From positions 1,565,983 to 1,629,982 of the forward strand of contig NZ_CP061296.1 in assembly GCF_018687555.1 (NCBI RefSeq): 64,000 nt of DNA. The letters run 5' to 3'. The stretch comes from Polynucleobacter sp. MWH-P3-07-1. GTDB lineage: Bacteria; Pseudomonadota; Gammaproteobacteria; Burkholderiales; Burkholderiaceae. A model generated the notes under the pieces. It ran no database searches. It was not told the DNA's origin and saw nothing but the letters and a program-made list of their open reading frames with translations. How positions within the stretch are numbered: position 1 is the first letter of the stretch; each line of letters begins with the position of its first letter. Below, in pieces: positions 16,932-26,306 of the stretch. Position numbers and translations under genes: made by a program.

Positions 16932-18230
16932 TTAAACGACTTCAGCATCAGGATCGGTCCGCTCCAACTCCAGAGAGGCGGCCAATAAAGCCAGACGAGC
17001 AACAACGCCATACAGATAAAAACGGTTTGGTGCTGCGCTACCGGGCTTGGCCTGCATATCAGGCATTGAGTTTTGCTCAAAAGCCAGTGGTACGAAATGC
17101 ATTCCAGGGGCATTGAGGTTCTCATCTGGTCCACGATCAGTATGAACTCGGTAGAAGCCACCAATCACATAGCGATCAATCATATAGACCACAGGCTCAG
17201 CAACAGCCTCGTTGACTTTCTCAAAGGTGTAGACACCCTCTTGGATCAATACATCGCTGACCTCAAGGCCCTCCTTGACGACACTCATCTTGTTGCGATC
17301 TTTGCGATTGAGGTCTTTTAGCTGCGCCGGGTCATGTACCACCATGACTCCCATGCCATAGGTGCCGGCATCAGCTTTCACAACGACATAAGGCTTCTCT
17401 TTAATACCGTACTCACGATATTTTTTGGCGGTCTTTTTCAGAATCTGTTCAACGGCTGTTTGTAGCTCGTCTTCACCCCTGCGCTCATGGAAGTTCACAT
17501 TCTTGCAGCTCGTGAAAAAAGGACTAATCATCCAGGGATCAATATCGACTACTTTAGAAAACTTCTTCGCAACCTCTTCGTAGGCTGCAAAGTGATTTGA
17601 TTTACGACGAGTCTGCCAGCCTGCGTGCAAGCCGGGCAGTAAATACTGCTCATAAATATTTTCTAGAACAGGAGGAATTCCTGCGGACAAATCATTGTTT
17701 AGCAAAATGGAACAAGGATCAAAATCTTTCAAGCCGAGGCGCTGCTTCTTCAAACCCAAGCGCTCTAAAGGCTCCATCAATAAACGATTGCCGTCGGGCA
17801 ACTCAATCCAAGTTGGTTTCTTAATCTCATCTGACAAAGTACCTAAACGGACATTCAAGCCTGCTTGACGCAAGATAGAAGATAAGCGGGCAATATTTTG
17901 TAGGTAGAAGGTATTACGAGTATGACGCTCCGGAATCAACAATAAATTCTTGGCCTCAGGGCAAATCTTCTCAATTGCAGCCATAGCTGCCTGAACAGCC
18001 AGGGGTAGCATCTGTGGCGATAAATTATTAAATCCGCCAGGGAATAGATTGGTATCTACTGGTGCGAGCTTGAAGCCCGAATTTCGGAGATCAACTGAAC
18101 AGTAAAAAGGAGGGGTGTGTTCTTGCCACTCCAGCCTAAACCAGCGCTCAATTGTTGGGGTTGCTTCTAGAACCTTGGACTCGAGCTCGAGCAAGGGACC
18201 GCTAAGGGCTGTGATGAGATGTGGAACCAT
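16932..18230 (-). CDS. gshA: Glutamate-cysteine ligase, proteobacterial GshA type
   Basis: GshA makes gamma-glutamylcysteine, the first step of glutathione synthesis. The 432-residue protein belongs to the ligase type typical of Burkholderia, Ralstonia and relatives: it has the FNNLSPQMLPLA segment, the MISPFFTSCKNVNFHERRG region and VVVKADAGTYGMGVMVV near residue 305, and is unlike the enterobacterial GshA sequence. It is the first gene of the gshA-gshB-EIIA-ptsH-ptsI run and starts just beyond the amtB terminator. Confidence 0.93.
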   Translation of the reverse strand: MVPHLITALSGPLLELESKVLEATPTIERWFRLEWQEHTPPFYCSVDLRNSGFKLAPVDTNLFPGGFNNLSPQMLPLAVQAAMAAIEKICPEAKNLLLIPERHTRNTFYLQNIARLSSILRQAGLNVRLGTLSDEIKKPTWIELPDGNRLLMEPLERLGLKKQRLGLKDFDPCSILLNNDLSAGIPPVLENIYEQYLLPGLHAGWQTRRKSNHFAAYEEVAKKFSKVVDIDPWMISPFFTSCKNVNFHERRGEDELQTAVEQILKKTAKKYREYGIKEKPYVVVKADAGTYGMGVMVVHDPAQLKDLNRKDRNKMSVVKEGLEVSDVLIQEGVYTFEKVNEAVAEPVVYMIDRYVIGGFYRVHTDRGPDENLNAPGMHFVPLAFEQNSMPDMQAKPGSAAPNRFYLYGVVARLALLAASLELERTDPDAEVV

Positions 18231-18260
18231 TTCACCATTGTAAGATTATTAAAAGAAAGA

Positions 18261-18282
18261 CGCGGAATCCAAGGATTCCGCG
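18261..18282 (-). terminator. Rho-independent terminator after amtB
   Basis: A perfect 10-bp inverted repeat (CGCGGAATCC paired with GGATTCCGCG) with a 2-base centre lies 52 bases past the amtB stop. On the minus strand it is followed by a T-rich run (TCTTTCTTTT), as expected for an intrinsic terminator of the porin-glnK-amtB operon. It stands just upstream of gshA. Confidence 0.85.
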
Positions 18283-18333
18283 CTTAAAAATCAGGCAACC
18301 TGAAGGCCGCCCGATTGAGGGGTAATGAACTAA

Positions 18334-19800
18334 TTAAGACTCGTAAGCTGATTCTTCGTGGGAAGCAATATCCAGGCCTTCGCGCTCTTCTTCTTCCTTA
18401 ACACGGAGACCAATAACCATATCGATCAACTTGAAGGCAATGAAAGAAACTACGCCAGACCAGATCAAGGTGGTAATCACGCCTTGAGCTTGGATCCACA
18501 ATTGGCTGGCAATAGAGTAATCAGGGGCAACTGCATTAGCAACATAATCCCAGATACCTGTGCCACCCAATGCTGGGTCAGCAAAAACACCGGTTAACAA
18601 GGCGCCCAAAATACCGCCAACGCCGTGCACACCGAATACATCTAAGCTATCGTCAGAGCCCAAGATTTTCTTGAGACCTGTTACACCCCACAAGCAAACT
18701 ACACCTGCAGCAACACCGATAGCGAGAGCGCCCATTGGGCCTACAAAGCCAGCAGCTGGAGTAATAGCGACCAAACCTGCTACGCAACCAGATGCGCCAC
18801 CTAACATGGATGGCTTGCCTTTGAGAATCCACTCAGCGCATGACCAGCCGATAACAGCTGCAGCAGTTGCCAAATAGGTGTTAACGAAAGCCAATGCCGC
18901 ACTACCGTTAGCCTCAAGAGCCGATCCAGCATTAAAGCCAAACCAACCGAACCACAAGAGTGCTGCACCAGACATAACGTAAACCAAGTTATGTGGCTTC
19001 ATTGGCTCTTTGCCGTAACCCAAACGCTTACCGATAACGAAGGAACCAACCAAACCAGCGATAGCAGCGTTGATATGAACAACGGTACCACCAGCAAAGT
19101 CGAGAATACCCTTCTGCCACAACCAACCAGCACGAGCTGTAATAGCGTCGAGTGATGCGGCATCTTTGATGTCATCAGGACCAGGCCAGAACCAAACCAT
19201 GTGGGCGATTGGCAAGTAGCTGAATGTGAACCAGAGGATCATGAAAATCAAAATTGCGGAGAACTTAGCGCGCTCAGCGAATGAACCAATGATCAAACAG
19301 CAAGTAATTGTCGCGAACACTGCTTGGAAAGCCATGAATACATACTCAGGAATGCCAACACCCTTAGAGAAGGTTGCTGCGATAGAGTCTGGAGTCAGGC
19401 CAGCCAAAAAGAGTCGATCTGTTCCACCGATGAATGCTCCGCCTTCCGTGAACGCCAAACTGTATCCATAAAGGGACCAGAGTACCGTTATCACTGAGAA
19501 GATCATGAAGCACTGCATACAAATAGACAGTACATTTTTGCTACGTGTCAGACCGCCGTAGAACAAAGCCAAACCAGGAAGGGTCATCAACAGCACGAGT
19601 GCTGTAGACATCAACATCCAAGCGGTATCGCCTTTGTTTACTGTGTCGGCAGGAGCCGCAGCAGCTGGAGCGGCAGCAGGTGCAGAAACAGCAGGCTTCG
19701 CTGTATCGGCAAATACTGGTGCGCTAACCATGACACCGGTTGCACCGATAGCCATAGCCATCGCGCTTCCAGCGATAAGTCGTTTCATCCAAGTTAACAT
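18334..19800 (-). CDS. amtB: Ammonium transporter
   Basis: AmtB is the trimeric inner-membrane ammonium channel. The 488-residue protein has a signal peptide (about residues 1-31), an Ala/Pro-rich linker, and about eleven helices with the family signature FAGGTVVHINAAIAGLVG carrying the first pore histidine and DVFGVHGVGGILGALLTG carrying the second. The ATG at 19800 with AGAGG six bases upstream is chosen over an upstream extension that would run through glnK. It lies 13 bases after glnK, the usual partner that blocks the channel. Confidence 0.96.
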   Translation of the reverse strand: MLTWMKRLIAGSAMAMAIGATGVMVSAPVFADTAKPAVSAPAAAPAAAAPADTVNKGDTAWMLMSTALVLLMTLPGLALFYGGLTRSKNVLSICMQCFMIFSVITVLWSLYGYSLAFTEGGAFIGGTDRLFLAGLTPDSIAATFSKGVGIPEYVFMAFQAVFATITCCLIIGSFAERAKFSAILIFMILWFTFSYLPIAHMVWFWPGPDDIKDAASLDAITARAGWLWQKGILDFAGGTVVHINAAIAGLVGSFVIGKRLGYGKEPMKPHNLVYVMSGAALLWFGWFGFNAGSALEANGSAALAFVNTYLATAAAVIGWSCAEWILKGKPSMLGGASGCVAGLVAITPAAGFVGPMGALAIGVAAGVVCLWGVTGLKKILGSDDSLDVFGVHGVGGILGALLTGVFADPALGGTGIWDYVANAVAPDYSIASQLWIQAQGVITTLIWSGVVSFIAFKLIDMVIGLRVKEEEEREGLDIASHEESAYES

Positions 19801-19813
19801 TTTCAACCTCTCT

Positions 19814-20164
<351 letters not shown>

Positions 20165-20176
20165 TCAGGGAAAGAA

Positions 20177-21067
20177 TTAGAAAGTTTTTGTTAAAGAAAC
20201 CAGACCAGTGGCTTTACCAGTGTTCTTACCTTGTGGATCTGAGTAGCCGTATGCACCCTTATAGGTAGCAGCATTGGTACCAACATAAGCCAAAGCGCCA
20301 GATAAGCCACCGCCAAAGTCTTTTGTTACGCCCAGCTTCCAATCGGTGTAGCTATAAAGTGTGCTATTGGTGAGACCGTTCACGTTGCCAGAAGTGCCCC
20401 AAGTTGTATTGCTAGAAGGCTGATGGCCTGCAACATATTGATAGCCAATGTGTCCGTTAAGAGCAAGGCCCCATACACCAGTGTCATAGTTCGCAGTGAA
20501 ATCAGGGTAGTAAGAACCACTAGAATTGACATTACCAAACAGTGTTGAAACAGCGTATGAGAACTTTACGAAACCTGTCAATGGGCCGTATGTGTAGTTC
20601 TGTGCTGCATAAATCTCTGTAGTGTTTGGATTAGCTTGCTGGCTAGTTAATTGGATACCGCTTGTTGGGTAGTAGTACTGCAAGATACCTAAATCAGATG
20701 CAAAACCTTCGCCAATCAGTTCTTTCTTAAAGCCACCGTAGAAATCCATTTCGATTGGTGCAGATGTGCTTACTCCAGCAGCAGTTTTGTAATTATCTCC
20801 AACCCAGCTAATGGAACTATTCCAGTTTCCAACATAAAAACCGCTTTCGTGGGCGTAATCAAATCCACCTTGAATTGCTGGTTTAAAGTTTGATTGGCTG
20901 ATACCACGATAGCGATAATCATTGACCACTGTAACGTTCGCTACGATTGGGCTAACTTCAGGCACATCAGCAGCTGGTGCGTCTTCCGCGAATGCTGACG
21001 CACACGCTAAGCTAGTCAACAAGCCTACTGCTACTGCAGAGATTGCTTTCTTTTGTAAAGATTTCAT
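20177..21067 (-). CDS. TorF family putative porin
   Basis: The 296-residue product has a signal peptide (about residues 1-26, ending ASAFA) and a beta-rich mature part starting with VTVVNDYRYRGISQSNFKPAIQGG, the hallmark of the TorF/CHP02001 family of predicted outer-membrane beta-barrels. It ends with Phe, as outer-membrane proteins often do. The ATG follows AGGAGT seven bases upstream. It sits 24 bases upstream of glnK and is probably co-transcribed with glnK-amtB, which suggests passage of a nitrogen compound through the outer membrane; the substrate is unknown. Confidence 0.88.
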   Translation of the reverse strand: MKSLQKKAISAVAVGLLTSLACASAFAEDAPAADVPEVSPIVANVTVVNDYRYRGISQSNFKPAIQGGFDYAHESGFYVGNWNSSISWVGDNYKTAAGVSTSAPIEMDFYGGFKKELIGEGFASDLGILQYYYPTSGIQLTSQQANPNTTEIYAAQNYTYGPLTGFVKFSYAVSTLFGNVNSSGSYYPDFTANYDTGVWGLALNGHIGYQYVAGHQPSSNTTWGTSGNVNGLTNSTLYSYTDWKLGVTKDFGGGLSGALAYVGTNAATYKGAYGYSDPQGKNTGKATGLVSLTKTF

Positions 21068-21179
21068 AAAATTACTCCTACGGGTTGTAAATAAAAAAGA
21101 GGTTGATGCATATTGCATGGTGCAATCATGAGGGTTTGTCACTAGACTGAAATCTAAGAATTCACCAAATCAATGCATA

Positions 21180-21196
21180 TGCACCAAAATGGTACA
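21180..21196 (-). promoter_or_regulatory. NtrC-like binding site before the porin-glnK-amtB operon
   Basis: The 17-base sequence TGCACCAAAATGGTACA is a near-perfect dyad, with one position off symmetry, and matches the NtrC consensus TGCAC-N7-GTGCA in all but one base. It lies about 113 bases upstream of the porin start. A second, less regular TGCAT...GGTGCA repeat lies at 21107-21124. I did not find a convincing sigma-54 promoter between the site and the gene. Confidence 0.6.
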
Positions 21197-21242
21197 TAAA
21201 ATCAGTTGCAAAGTGACTTTTTAGCCAATTTTGAGGTCTTTT

Positions 21243-21263
21243 TAGGGTTTTTCACCCTAAATT
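21243..21263. other. Short hairpin in the porin-ubiK intergenic region
   Basis: An 8-bp perfect inverted repeat (TTTAGGGT paired with ACCCTAAA, loop of 5) stands in the 262-base gap between the divergent porin and ubiK genes, the largest gap in the window. It is not placed to terminate either gene, so it may be an operator or lie in the ubiK leader. Confidence 0.4.
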
Positions 21264-21329
21264 CCCATCCAAATTAAAATTAGCTCTGTGACTATTAAGC
21301 AACATTAACCAATTTGGGCCCTTTAGATC

Positions 21330-21584
21330 ATGCAAAAACCTGGTGAAATCCTCGAGCAAATTCAACGCATCGCAGGTGATATGCAAAACAAAGTGAGTGA
21401 GGCGATTAAAAATTCACCAGCGCAAGAGATTGAAAAGAATGTGCGCGCCATGATGAATCAAGGTTTTCAAAAAATGGATCTGGTCACTCGCGAAGAGTTT
21501 GAATTGCAATCCAAAGTACTTGCAAAGACTCGTGAGAAATTGGAAACACTCGAAGCTAAAGTAGCCGCTCTGGAAAAGTCTTAA
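21330..21584 (+). CDS. ubiK: Ubiquinone biosynthesis accessory factor UbiK
   Basis: UbiK (BMFP/YqiC family) is a small coiled-coil protein that supports the soluble ubiquinone-biosynthesis complex. The 84-residue protein has an amphipathic N-terminal part, a segment MMNQGFQKMDLVTREEFELQSKVLAKTRE and a C-terminal leucine-zipper-like coiled coil (about residues 50-82). Its TAA shares the bases TTAA with the stop of the convergent lipoprotein gene. Confidence 0.88.
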   Translation: MQKPGEILEQIQRIAGDMQNKVSEAIKNSPAQEIEKNVRAMMNQGFQKMDLVTREEFELQSKVLAKTREKLETLEAKVAALEKS

Positions 21585-22189
21585 TCCAGTTTGAACTCTT
21601 CAAAAAAGGGTGAGAACGCTTCATTGTTTAAAACTGTTTTTGGATCTTCATTGCTAGCGCCAGTTCTTAATACTGTTAGCTGGTAAATCCATGCTCCCTC
21701 ATTTTCAACAGTGCCAGTAATCCACATCACGCGCATCAGCTGGCGTGTTGCATTATTTTTTTCACTCGCTGGGATCTCTAGGAAATAGCTCTTCGCGGCC
21801 ATGCGCTGCTGATTAGCATTTCTGTAGTAGCTCTCTTGAGAGACCGCATTTTGAAGATTCACTCCGGCTCTATTCAATACGTTATTTTGCAGTTGTTCCA
21901 AAATCTTTGGCAAGAACTCTGCTTGCTTACCAACTAAATGAATACTGCTAACAGAATAGATATCGTCACCAACTTTAGCAGCTTGGAGCACTTGATGAAT
22001 CACTTGATCTTGGAACGGAAGATTTCTTTCTAACTTATCAGGCTTGGCTGGAAATAAAGTTGAATAACTTTCTTCAGGGGCTTGAACAGTGCGCCAATTC
22101 AAGCTTGGACTGCAAGCCAGCATTCCAAATATTAATGCAATGCTCAATAGCGCTTGAGCAATCTTTGCTCTAAACAATCCCTGCCTCAT
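21581..22189 (-). CDS. Putative lipoprotein of unknown function
   Basis: The 202-residue product has a lipoprotein signal peptide with lipobox around MLAC at about residues 21-24, then a mature domain that I do not recognise. It contains mixed alpha and beta segments and no visible catalytic motif. I use the ATG at 22189, which overlaps the 3' end of lipA by 20 bases; the longer upstream reading frame lies wholly inside lipA. Its stop overlaps that of ubiK by four bases. Translational coupling to lipA is possible. Confidence 0.75.
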   Translation of the reverse strand: MRQGLFRAKIAQALLSIALIFGMLACSPSLNWRTVQAPEESYSTLFPAKPDKLERNLPFQDQVIHQVLQAAKVGDDIYSVSSIHLVGKQAEFLPKILEQLQNNVLNRAGVNLQNAVSQESYYRNANQQRMAAKSYFLEIPASEKNNATRQLMRVMWITGTVENEGAWIYQLTVLRTGASNEDPKTVLNNEAFSPFFEEFKLD

Positions 22190-23186
22190 GCGCTTGTTGA
22201 TCAGCGTGATAGCTAGAGCGCACCATGGCCCCAACTGCCGCATGGGAGAAGCCCATCTTATATGCCTCTTCTTCAAAATGTTTAAAGACATCCGGGTGCA
22301 CATAGCGCTTGACGGGCAAGTGGTGACCTGAAGGCGCCAAGTACTGACCGATCGTAAGCATGTCAATATTGTGCTCACGCATATCGCGCATCACTGCCAA
22401 GATTTCTTCATCGGTTTCACCAAGACCCACCATCAGACCACTCTTAGTGGGAATATGGGGAAAGCGCGCCTTGAAATCTTTTAATAACTTTAGCGAGTGC
22501 AAATAGTCTGCGCCAGGACGCGCTTCCTTGTATAGACGAGGAACCGTTTCTAAATTGTGATTCATCACATCAGGCAGACCCATAGACGCATGCTCAGAAA
22601 AAATATCCAGCGCTTTATCTAGGCGCCCTCGGAAATCTGGTACCAAAACTTCAATACGGGTCTTCGGTGAGAGCGCTCTACTTTGAGTAATGCAGTCGAC
22701 ATAATGCATCGCACCACCATCACGTAGATCATCTCGATCTACGCTGGTAATCACGACGTAGTTGAGCTTGAGTGCAGCAATCGTCCTAGCTAAATTATGA
22801 GGCTCGTTCTGGTCAAGTGGATCCGGCCTACCATGACCGACATCACAAAATGGGCAACGGCGTGTGCACTTATCACCCATGATCATGAAAGTTGCAGTAC
22901 CTTTACCAAAGCATTCACCAATATTTGGGCAACTTGCTTCTTCGCAAACGGTTACCAACTCATTCTCACGCAAAATCTTTTTGATCTCTGAAAAACGAGA
23001 ATTGCCAGAGGCTGCCTTAACCCGAATCCAATCTGGCTTTTTTAGCATCTCCTCGAGGGGGACAATCTTGATCGGAATACGCGCAGTCTTCTCGCTCGAC
23101 TTTTGCTTGCGAGAGGCGTCATAGTTCAGATCTTTGCGCTCTTCAATCTGGGGGGCGTTTTTATTAGTAGTCATTGATGAAGTCAT
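22170..23186 (-). CDS. lipA: Lipoyl synthase
   Basis: LipA is a radical-SAM enzyme that inserts two sulfurs into octanoyl groups on lipoyl domains. The 338-residue protein has the auxiliary cluster cysteines in [12 protein letters not shown] (81, 86, 92), the radical-SAM CxxxCxxC motif (107, 111, 114) and a C-terminal RSSYHA segment with the serine ligand. Its ATG overlaps the lipB stop by one base (TAATG). A second ATG four codons downstream is a possible alternative start. Confidence 0.97.
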   Translation of the reverse strand: MTSSMTTNKNAPQIEERKDLNYDASRKQKSSEKTARIPIKIVPLEEMLKKPDWIRVKAASGNSRFSEIKKILRENELVTVCEEASCPNIGECFGKGTATFMIMGDKCTRRCPFCDVGHGRPDPLDQNEPHNLARTIAALKLNYVVITSVDRDDLRDGGAMHYVDCITQSRALSPKTRIEVLVPDFRGRLDKALDIFSEHASMGLPDVMNHNLETVPRLYKEARPGADYLHSLKLLKDFKARFPHIPTKSGLMVGLGETDEEILAVMRDMREHNIDMLTIGQYLAPSGHHLPVKRYVHPDVFKHFEEEAYKMGFSHAAVGAMVRSSYHADQQAHEAGIV

Positions 23187-23827
23187 TACTTCTGTAGGTG
23201 TCGCTTTAAGTTCTCCACTAACTTTTGGGAAACGTTCTCTATATTGTCCTTGATCCCTAAGGTTTGCATATCCACTGTCCGCAAACCCTCATACCCACAA
23301 GGGTGGATACGGCTAAAAGCCGCCAAATCAGTCGATACATTTAAGGCTAGGCCATGATAAGAATAGCTTTTGGAGACTTTCAGACCCAAGGCGGCAATCT
23401 TTGCACCTACCCACTCCTGAGGCACTTTTTCTTGCGCTGCTATATAGATGCCGGGGGCACCTGCCTGGCGCTCTGCTTGCAGCCCATATTCAGCCAGGGT
23501 ATCAATCAGGGCTTGCTCAATCCTCGAGACTAGCTCTTTCACAAATATTCCAAGGCGCTTGAGGTCCAGGAGCAAGTAGATCACGATTTGCCCGGGACCA
23601 TGATAGGTAATCTCACCGCCACGATCAACCTCAACCAGAGGTATATCTGCGCTTGGCGAATGCAAGTTTTGTGGATCACCCGCGAGGCCGAGAGTAAAGA
23701 CGGGGTGATGCTCTAGCACCCAAATCTCATCAGCAGCATCAGCCGTTCGTTTCTGAGTAAATTCACGCATCGCTTCATAGGTTGCAGAGTAGTCCACCAA
23801 GCCCAATTGCTTTACAAGAATTTGCAT
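23186..23827 (-). CDS. lipB: Octanoyltransferase
   Basis: LipB transfers octanoate from acyl carrier protein to lipoyl domains. The 213-residue product shows [21 protein letters not shown], the catalytic lysine in GAKIAALGL and the catalytic cysteine in HPCGYEG. It follows the DUF493 gene by 29 bases and is coupled to lipA, giving the usual ybeD-lipB-lipA order. Confidence 0.96.
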   Translation of the reverse strand: MQILVKQLGLVDYSATYEAMREFTQKRTADAADEIWVLEHHPVFTLGLAGDPQNLHSPSADIPLVEVDRGGEITYHGPGQIVIYLLLDLKRLGIFVKELVSRIEQALIDTLAEYGLQAERQAGAPGIYIAAQEKVPQEWVGAKIAALGLKVSKSYSYHGLALNVSTDLAAFSRIHPCGYEGLRTVDMQTLGIKDNIENVSQKLVENLKRHLQK

Positions 23828-23856
23828 TGATTAAATTGAGTGCCGGTAATTCGCTC

Positions 23857-24123
23857 TTACAAGACCATGCTCACGAGCGGATGAGTCGATAGCGTTCTAT
23901 ATAACTCATCGAGCTGCTCACGACTGGTCGCATTAATAGGCAAAGTAATACCTAGGTAATTACCATCCTTAGAAGGTCGTTGCTCAACCTTACTCTCATC
24001 AAAAATGGGATCAAATTGTTTAGCGATATGAATAATCGCTGGCAAATATTCAGGGACTGATTTACCCATCACCTTAATCGGAAAAACAGATGGATATTCA
24101 ATGAGGGATTTTTCTTCGGCCAT
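23857..24123 (-). CDS. DUF493 (YbeD) family protein
   Basis: This 88-residue protein matches the YbeD family, which has an ACT-like fold and no established activity: it contains YPSVFPIKVMGK near the start and the C-terminal ELYRTLSTHPLVSMVL segment. YbeD commonly precedes lipB, as here, so a link with lipoate metabolism has been suggested from context. Its ATG overlaps the upstream hydrolase stop by one base (TAATG). Confidence 0.9.
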   Translation of the reverse strand: MAEEKSLIEYPSVFPIKVMGKSVPEYLPAIIHIAKQFDPIFDESKVEQRPSKDGNYLGITLPINATSREQLDELYRTLSTHPLVSMVL

Positions 24124-24839
24124 TATTGACTCCGGTGATCAGGCATACCTAACCAGGCGCCTGTAATGATGTTACGAATCAAGTGAAGGCGCCGATGAAA
24201 AAAATGATCTGCTCCAGGAACCACTTGGACAATGAGCTCTTGAGGGCGCGCCCAATTTAAAACATCGATGAGGGGGATCGTTTCATCTAACTCGCCATGA
24301 ATCAAAATCGTATCCGCCGGGACAGGAGCTAGCTCCCATTTGCCCGCAGCACTACCCACCATCACTAGGCGCTCGGCCGGACGCCCCAAGTCAATGAGTC
24401 GTTGGATTAAATGGCTACCTACAAAGCTCCCAAAGGAAAAGCCTGACACCACAAAAGGCAAATCATTCGTAGCGTTTACCCAATTCTGAGCTTGCGTCAC
24501 TGGAAGGTTTGCCCAAGAAGATGGGGTTCGCATCCAGTCGCTAATATGCAACAGGTCTTCCAGCTCACCGCGACCATCATCATGCACGCCAGCCGTTTCA
24601 CCAACCCCCCGGAAGTTTGGGCGGACGCTAACATAGCCGAGCTGATTGAAGGCGCGCGCCATCGTTTGCGCAACCTTGTTGTCCATTGTGCCGCCCAGTA
24701 AGGGGTGAGGGTGTGCTACCAAAGCCAGGCCCCGGACAGGAAATGTAGGGTCGGCCTTCAGTTCGTCAGGTAAATCAATCGAGACTTGAATCGGGCCGAC
24801 TAGACCGGCAATCGTCATCACTTGGGTACGACTATTCAT
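24123..24839 (-). CDS. Alpha/beta hydrolase
   Basis: The 238-residue protein is an alpha/beta hydrolase: HPHPLLGGTMDNKV near residue 40, RPNFRGVGET near residue 75, a nucleophile elbow GFSFGS around residue 137, and a C-terminal histidine in GADHFFHRRL. These features match the COG2945-type family of predicted hydrolases. The substrate is unknown. It is 11 bases downstream of the ferredoxin-like gene. Confidence 0.9.
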   Translation of the reverse strand: MNSRTQVMTIAGLVGPIQVSIDLPDELKADPTFPVRGLALVAHPHPLLGGTMDNKVAQTMARAFNQLGYVSVRPNFRGVGETAGVHDDGRGELEDLLHISDWMRTPSSWANLPVTQAQNWVNATNDLPFVVSGFSFGSFVGSHLIQRLIDLGRPAERLVMVGSAAGKWELAPVPADTILIHGELDETIPLIDVLNWARPQELIVQVVPGADHFFHRRLHLIRNIITGAWLGMPDHRSQ

Positions 24840-24850
24840 AAAAGTATTCT

Positions 24851-25159
24851 TTAAATTAATTGCAAACGTTCAACTACACGTCCTTCAATTAGATGAGACT
24901 GAATAACCTCTTCAACATCTTCAGTATCTACAAAGGTGTACCAAATTCCTTCTGGATAAACGACCATGACTGGACCATCATTGCAACGGTCTAGGCAGCC
25001 AGCTTTATTCACGCGAATCTTTCCAGGCCCAGCTAAGCCCAATTCTTTTACTCGGTTTTTGGCATATTCAAATAGTGCGAATGCATTGTGTTGAGCACAA
25101 CAATTGTCACCGTTGCTACGCTCATTGAGACAAAAAAATAGATGGTGTGAGAAGCTCAT
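24851..25159 (-). CDS. Thioredoxin-like [2Fe-2S] ferredoxin
   Basis: The 102-residue protein has the cysteine pattern of thioredoxin-like 2Fe-2S ferredoxins: Cys10 with Cys20/Cys21 near the start and Cys55 and Cys59 in KAGCLDRC, followed by NDGPVMVVYPEG. It probably transfers electrons in the cytoplasm; partner unknown. It is 15 bases downstream of the VanZ gene and precedes the hydrolase, suggesting an operon. Confidence 0.88.
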   Translation of the reverse strand: MSFSHHLFFCLNERSNGDNCCAQHNAFALFEYAKNRVKELGLAGPGKIRVNKAGCLDRCNDGPVMVVYPEGIWYTFVDTEDVEEVIQSHLIEGRVVERLQLI

Positions 25160-25174
25160 AAGAAATTATATCGA

Positions 25175-26269
25175 TCAATATTTCAGGCGAATGCTCAATT
25201 TATCCCACAATAGCCAAACTAAGGCTAGGGGTAGCCATGCTATGGAGACCCATTGCATTAAATCATTGAAATGCAATAAGCGCCCCTGATACCAATGGCG
25301 CAGAGTCAAAATAAAATAGGGGTTATCAGGCAATACATAGATTGCTAAAGTACTCCCGAGCAAGCAAACCAAAGCCAGCCACGTTTTTAAAACTATCGGC
25401 AACTGCAATGCCCATTTCAAAATTACGCTGGCGATCAGCATTCCCCAGAGTGCGCCATCAGTCAACCAAAGCAAGCTGTACTCAGTGCCAAACTGTAAGG
25501 CGGTGAAGAGTGTTTTGATGAGCACGGTCAGCAATAGCAAGCCATTGAGAATGCGCCACTGTGGCGCCTTTGGTCTCATCCCCAAAGAAAGGAGTAAAGC
25601 AGCGCCCAGCCAGCAGATTGAGGTAATCAATGTCTCCTGTAAAAAATGGTTAACCACCGTGGTACCCCAATCAATCGAGCCAAAAATGGCTTGCCCCCAT
25701 ACCCCAGTACCCAGCCAAGAGCTTTGCGGATAAATCTGAGCCCAAGGAAAAAGCAGCAGTAAGGCACAAGCAATCCAATTCAGACCAAACCACTGGTCAA
25801 AACATCGTCTAATGACGCTTCCGGAAAGCCATTCTGGCCCCAAGGGGATAGCTAGCAAGCCTCCCAAGACGCCGCCCAGAATATTTGCCCACCAATCCAT
25901 CTGACTCGGAATACGGGTCGGTAGCCAAGTTTGAAGAGATTCCACGAGGAACGCCAATCCAGCACTAGCCAAGAGCGCTAATCCCAAGGCCACAAAATTG
26001 CGCCAACGTGGATAGGCAGCAAAAACCAGCAAAAATCCCAGCGGGATATAAGCCAGGATATTGACCGAAACATCAAAGAGGGTAATGAAACGGGGTAATG
26101 GGGCATCCAACCAGGCCCAGGGGGCTAGGCTAGTTTCAAAGTCAAAATCGAAGGGATTCAGGCTTACATACAGAATTAATAGTGCATAGGCAAGACTCAA
26201 CACCCTAGCCATAGGCATGGCCTGCACTGGCCAAACTAATTTTCGGGGTCTTTGATCTTGAGCATGCAT
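25175..26269 (-). CDS. VanZ family membrane protein
   Basis: The 364-residue protein is highly hydrophobic, with about nine to ten predicted helices. The N-terminal third carries the VanZ-like pattern: LNPFDFD after the first helix, SVNILAYIPLGFLL, and SLQTWLPTRIPSQMDWWANILGG. The C-terminal half has further helices. VanZ proteins are linked to glycopeptide resistance in Gram-positives but most members have no known role. It starts 37 bases from the divergent birA. Confidence 0.85.
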   Translation of the reverse strand: MHAQDQRPRKLVWPVQAMPMARVLSLAYALLILYVSLNPFDFDFETSLAPWAWLDAPLPRFITLFDVSVNILAYIPLGFLLVFAAYPRWRNFVALGLALLASAGLAFLVESLQTWLPTRIPSQMDWWANILGGVLGGLLAIPLGPEWLSGSVIRRCFDQWFGLNWIACALLLLFPWAQIYPQSSWLGTGVWGQAIFGSIDWGTTVVNHFLQETLITSICWLGAALLLSLGMRPKAPQWRILNGLLLLTVLIKTLFTALQFGTEYSLLWLTDGALWGMLIASVILKWALQLPIVLKTWLALVCLLGSTLAIYVLPDNPYFILTLRHWYQGRLLHFNDLMQWVSIAWLPLALVWLLWDKLSIRLKY

Positions 26270-26306
26270 TCCCCAATTCTAGGCTAGACCTTTCTACAAT
26301 AGTCTA

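Noticed and set aside
21068-21180. Sigma-54 promoter upstream of the porin-glnK-amtB operon
   Set aside because: I looked for GG-N10-GC with TGGCAC/TTGC context on the minus strand and found only wrongly spaced partial matches.
22190-22378. Long N-terminal extension of the lipoprotein inside lipA
   Set aside because: The extension is an out-of-frame reading of lipA; the ATG at 22189 gives a proper lipoprotein signal peptide.
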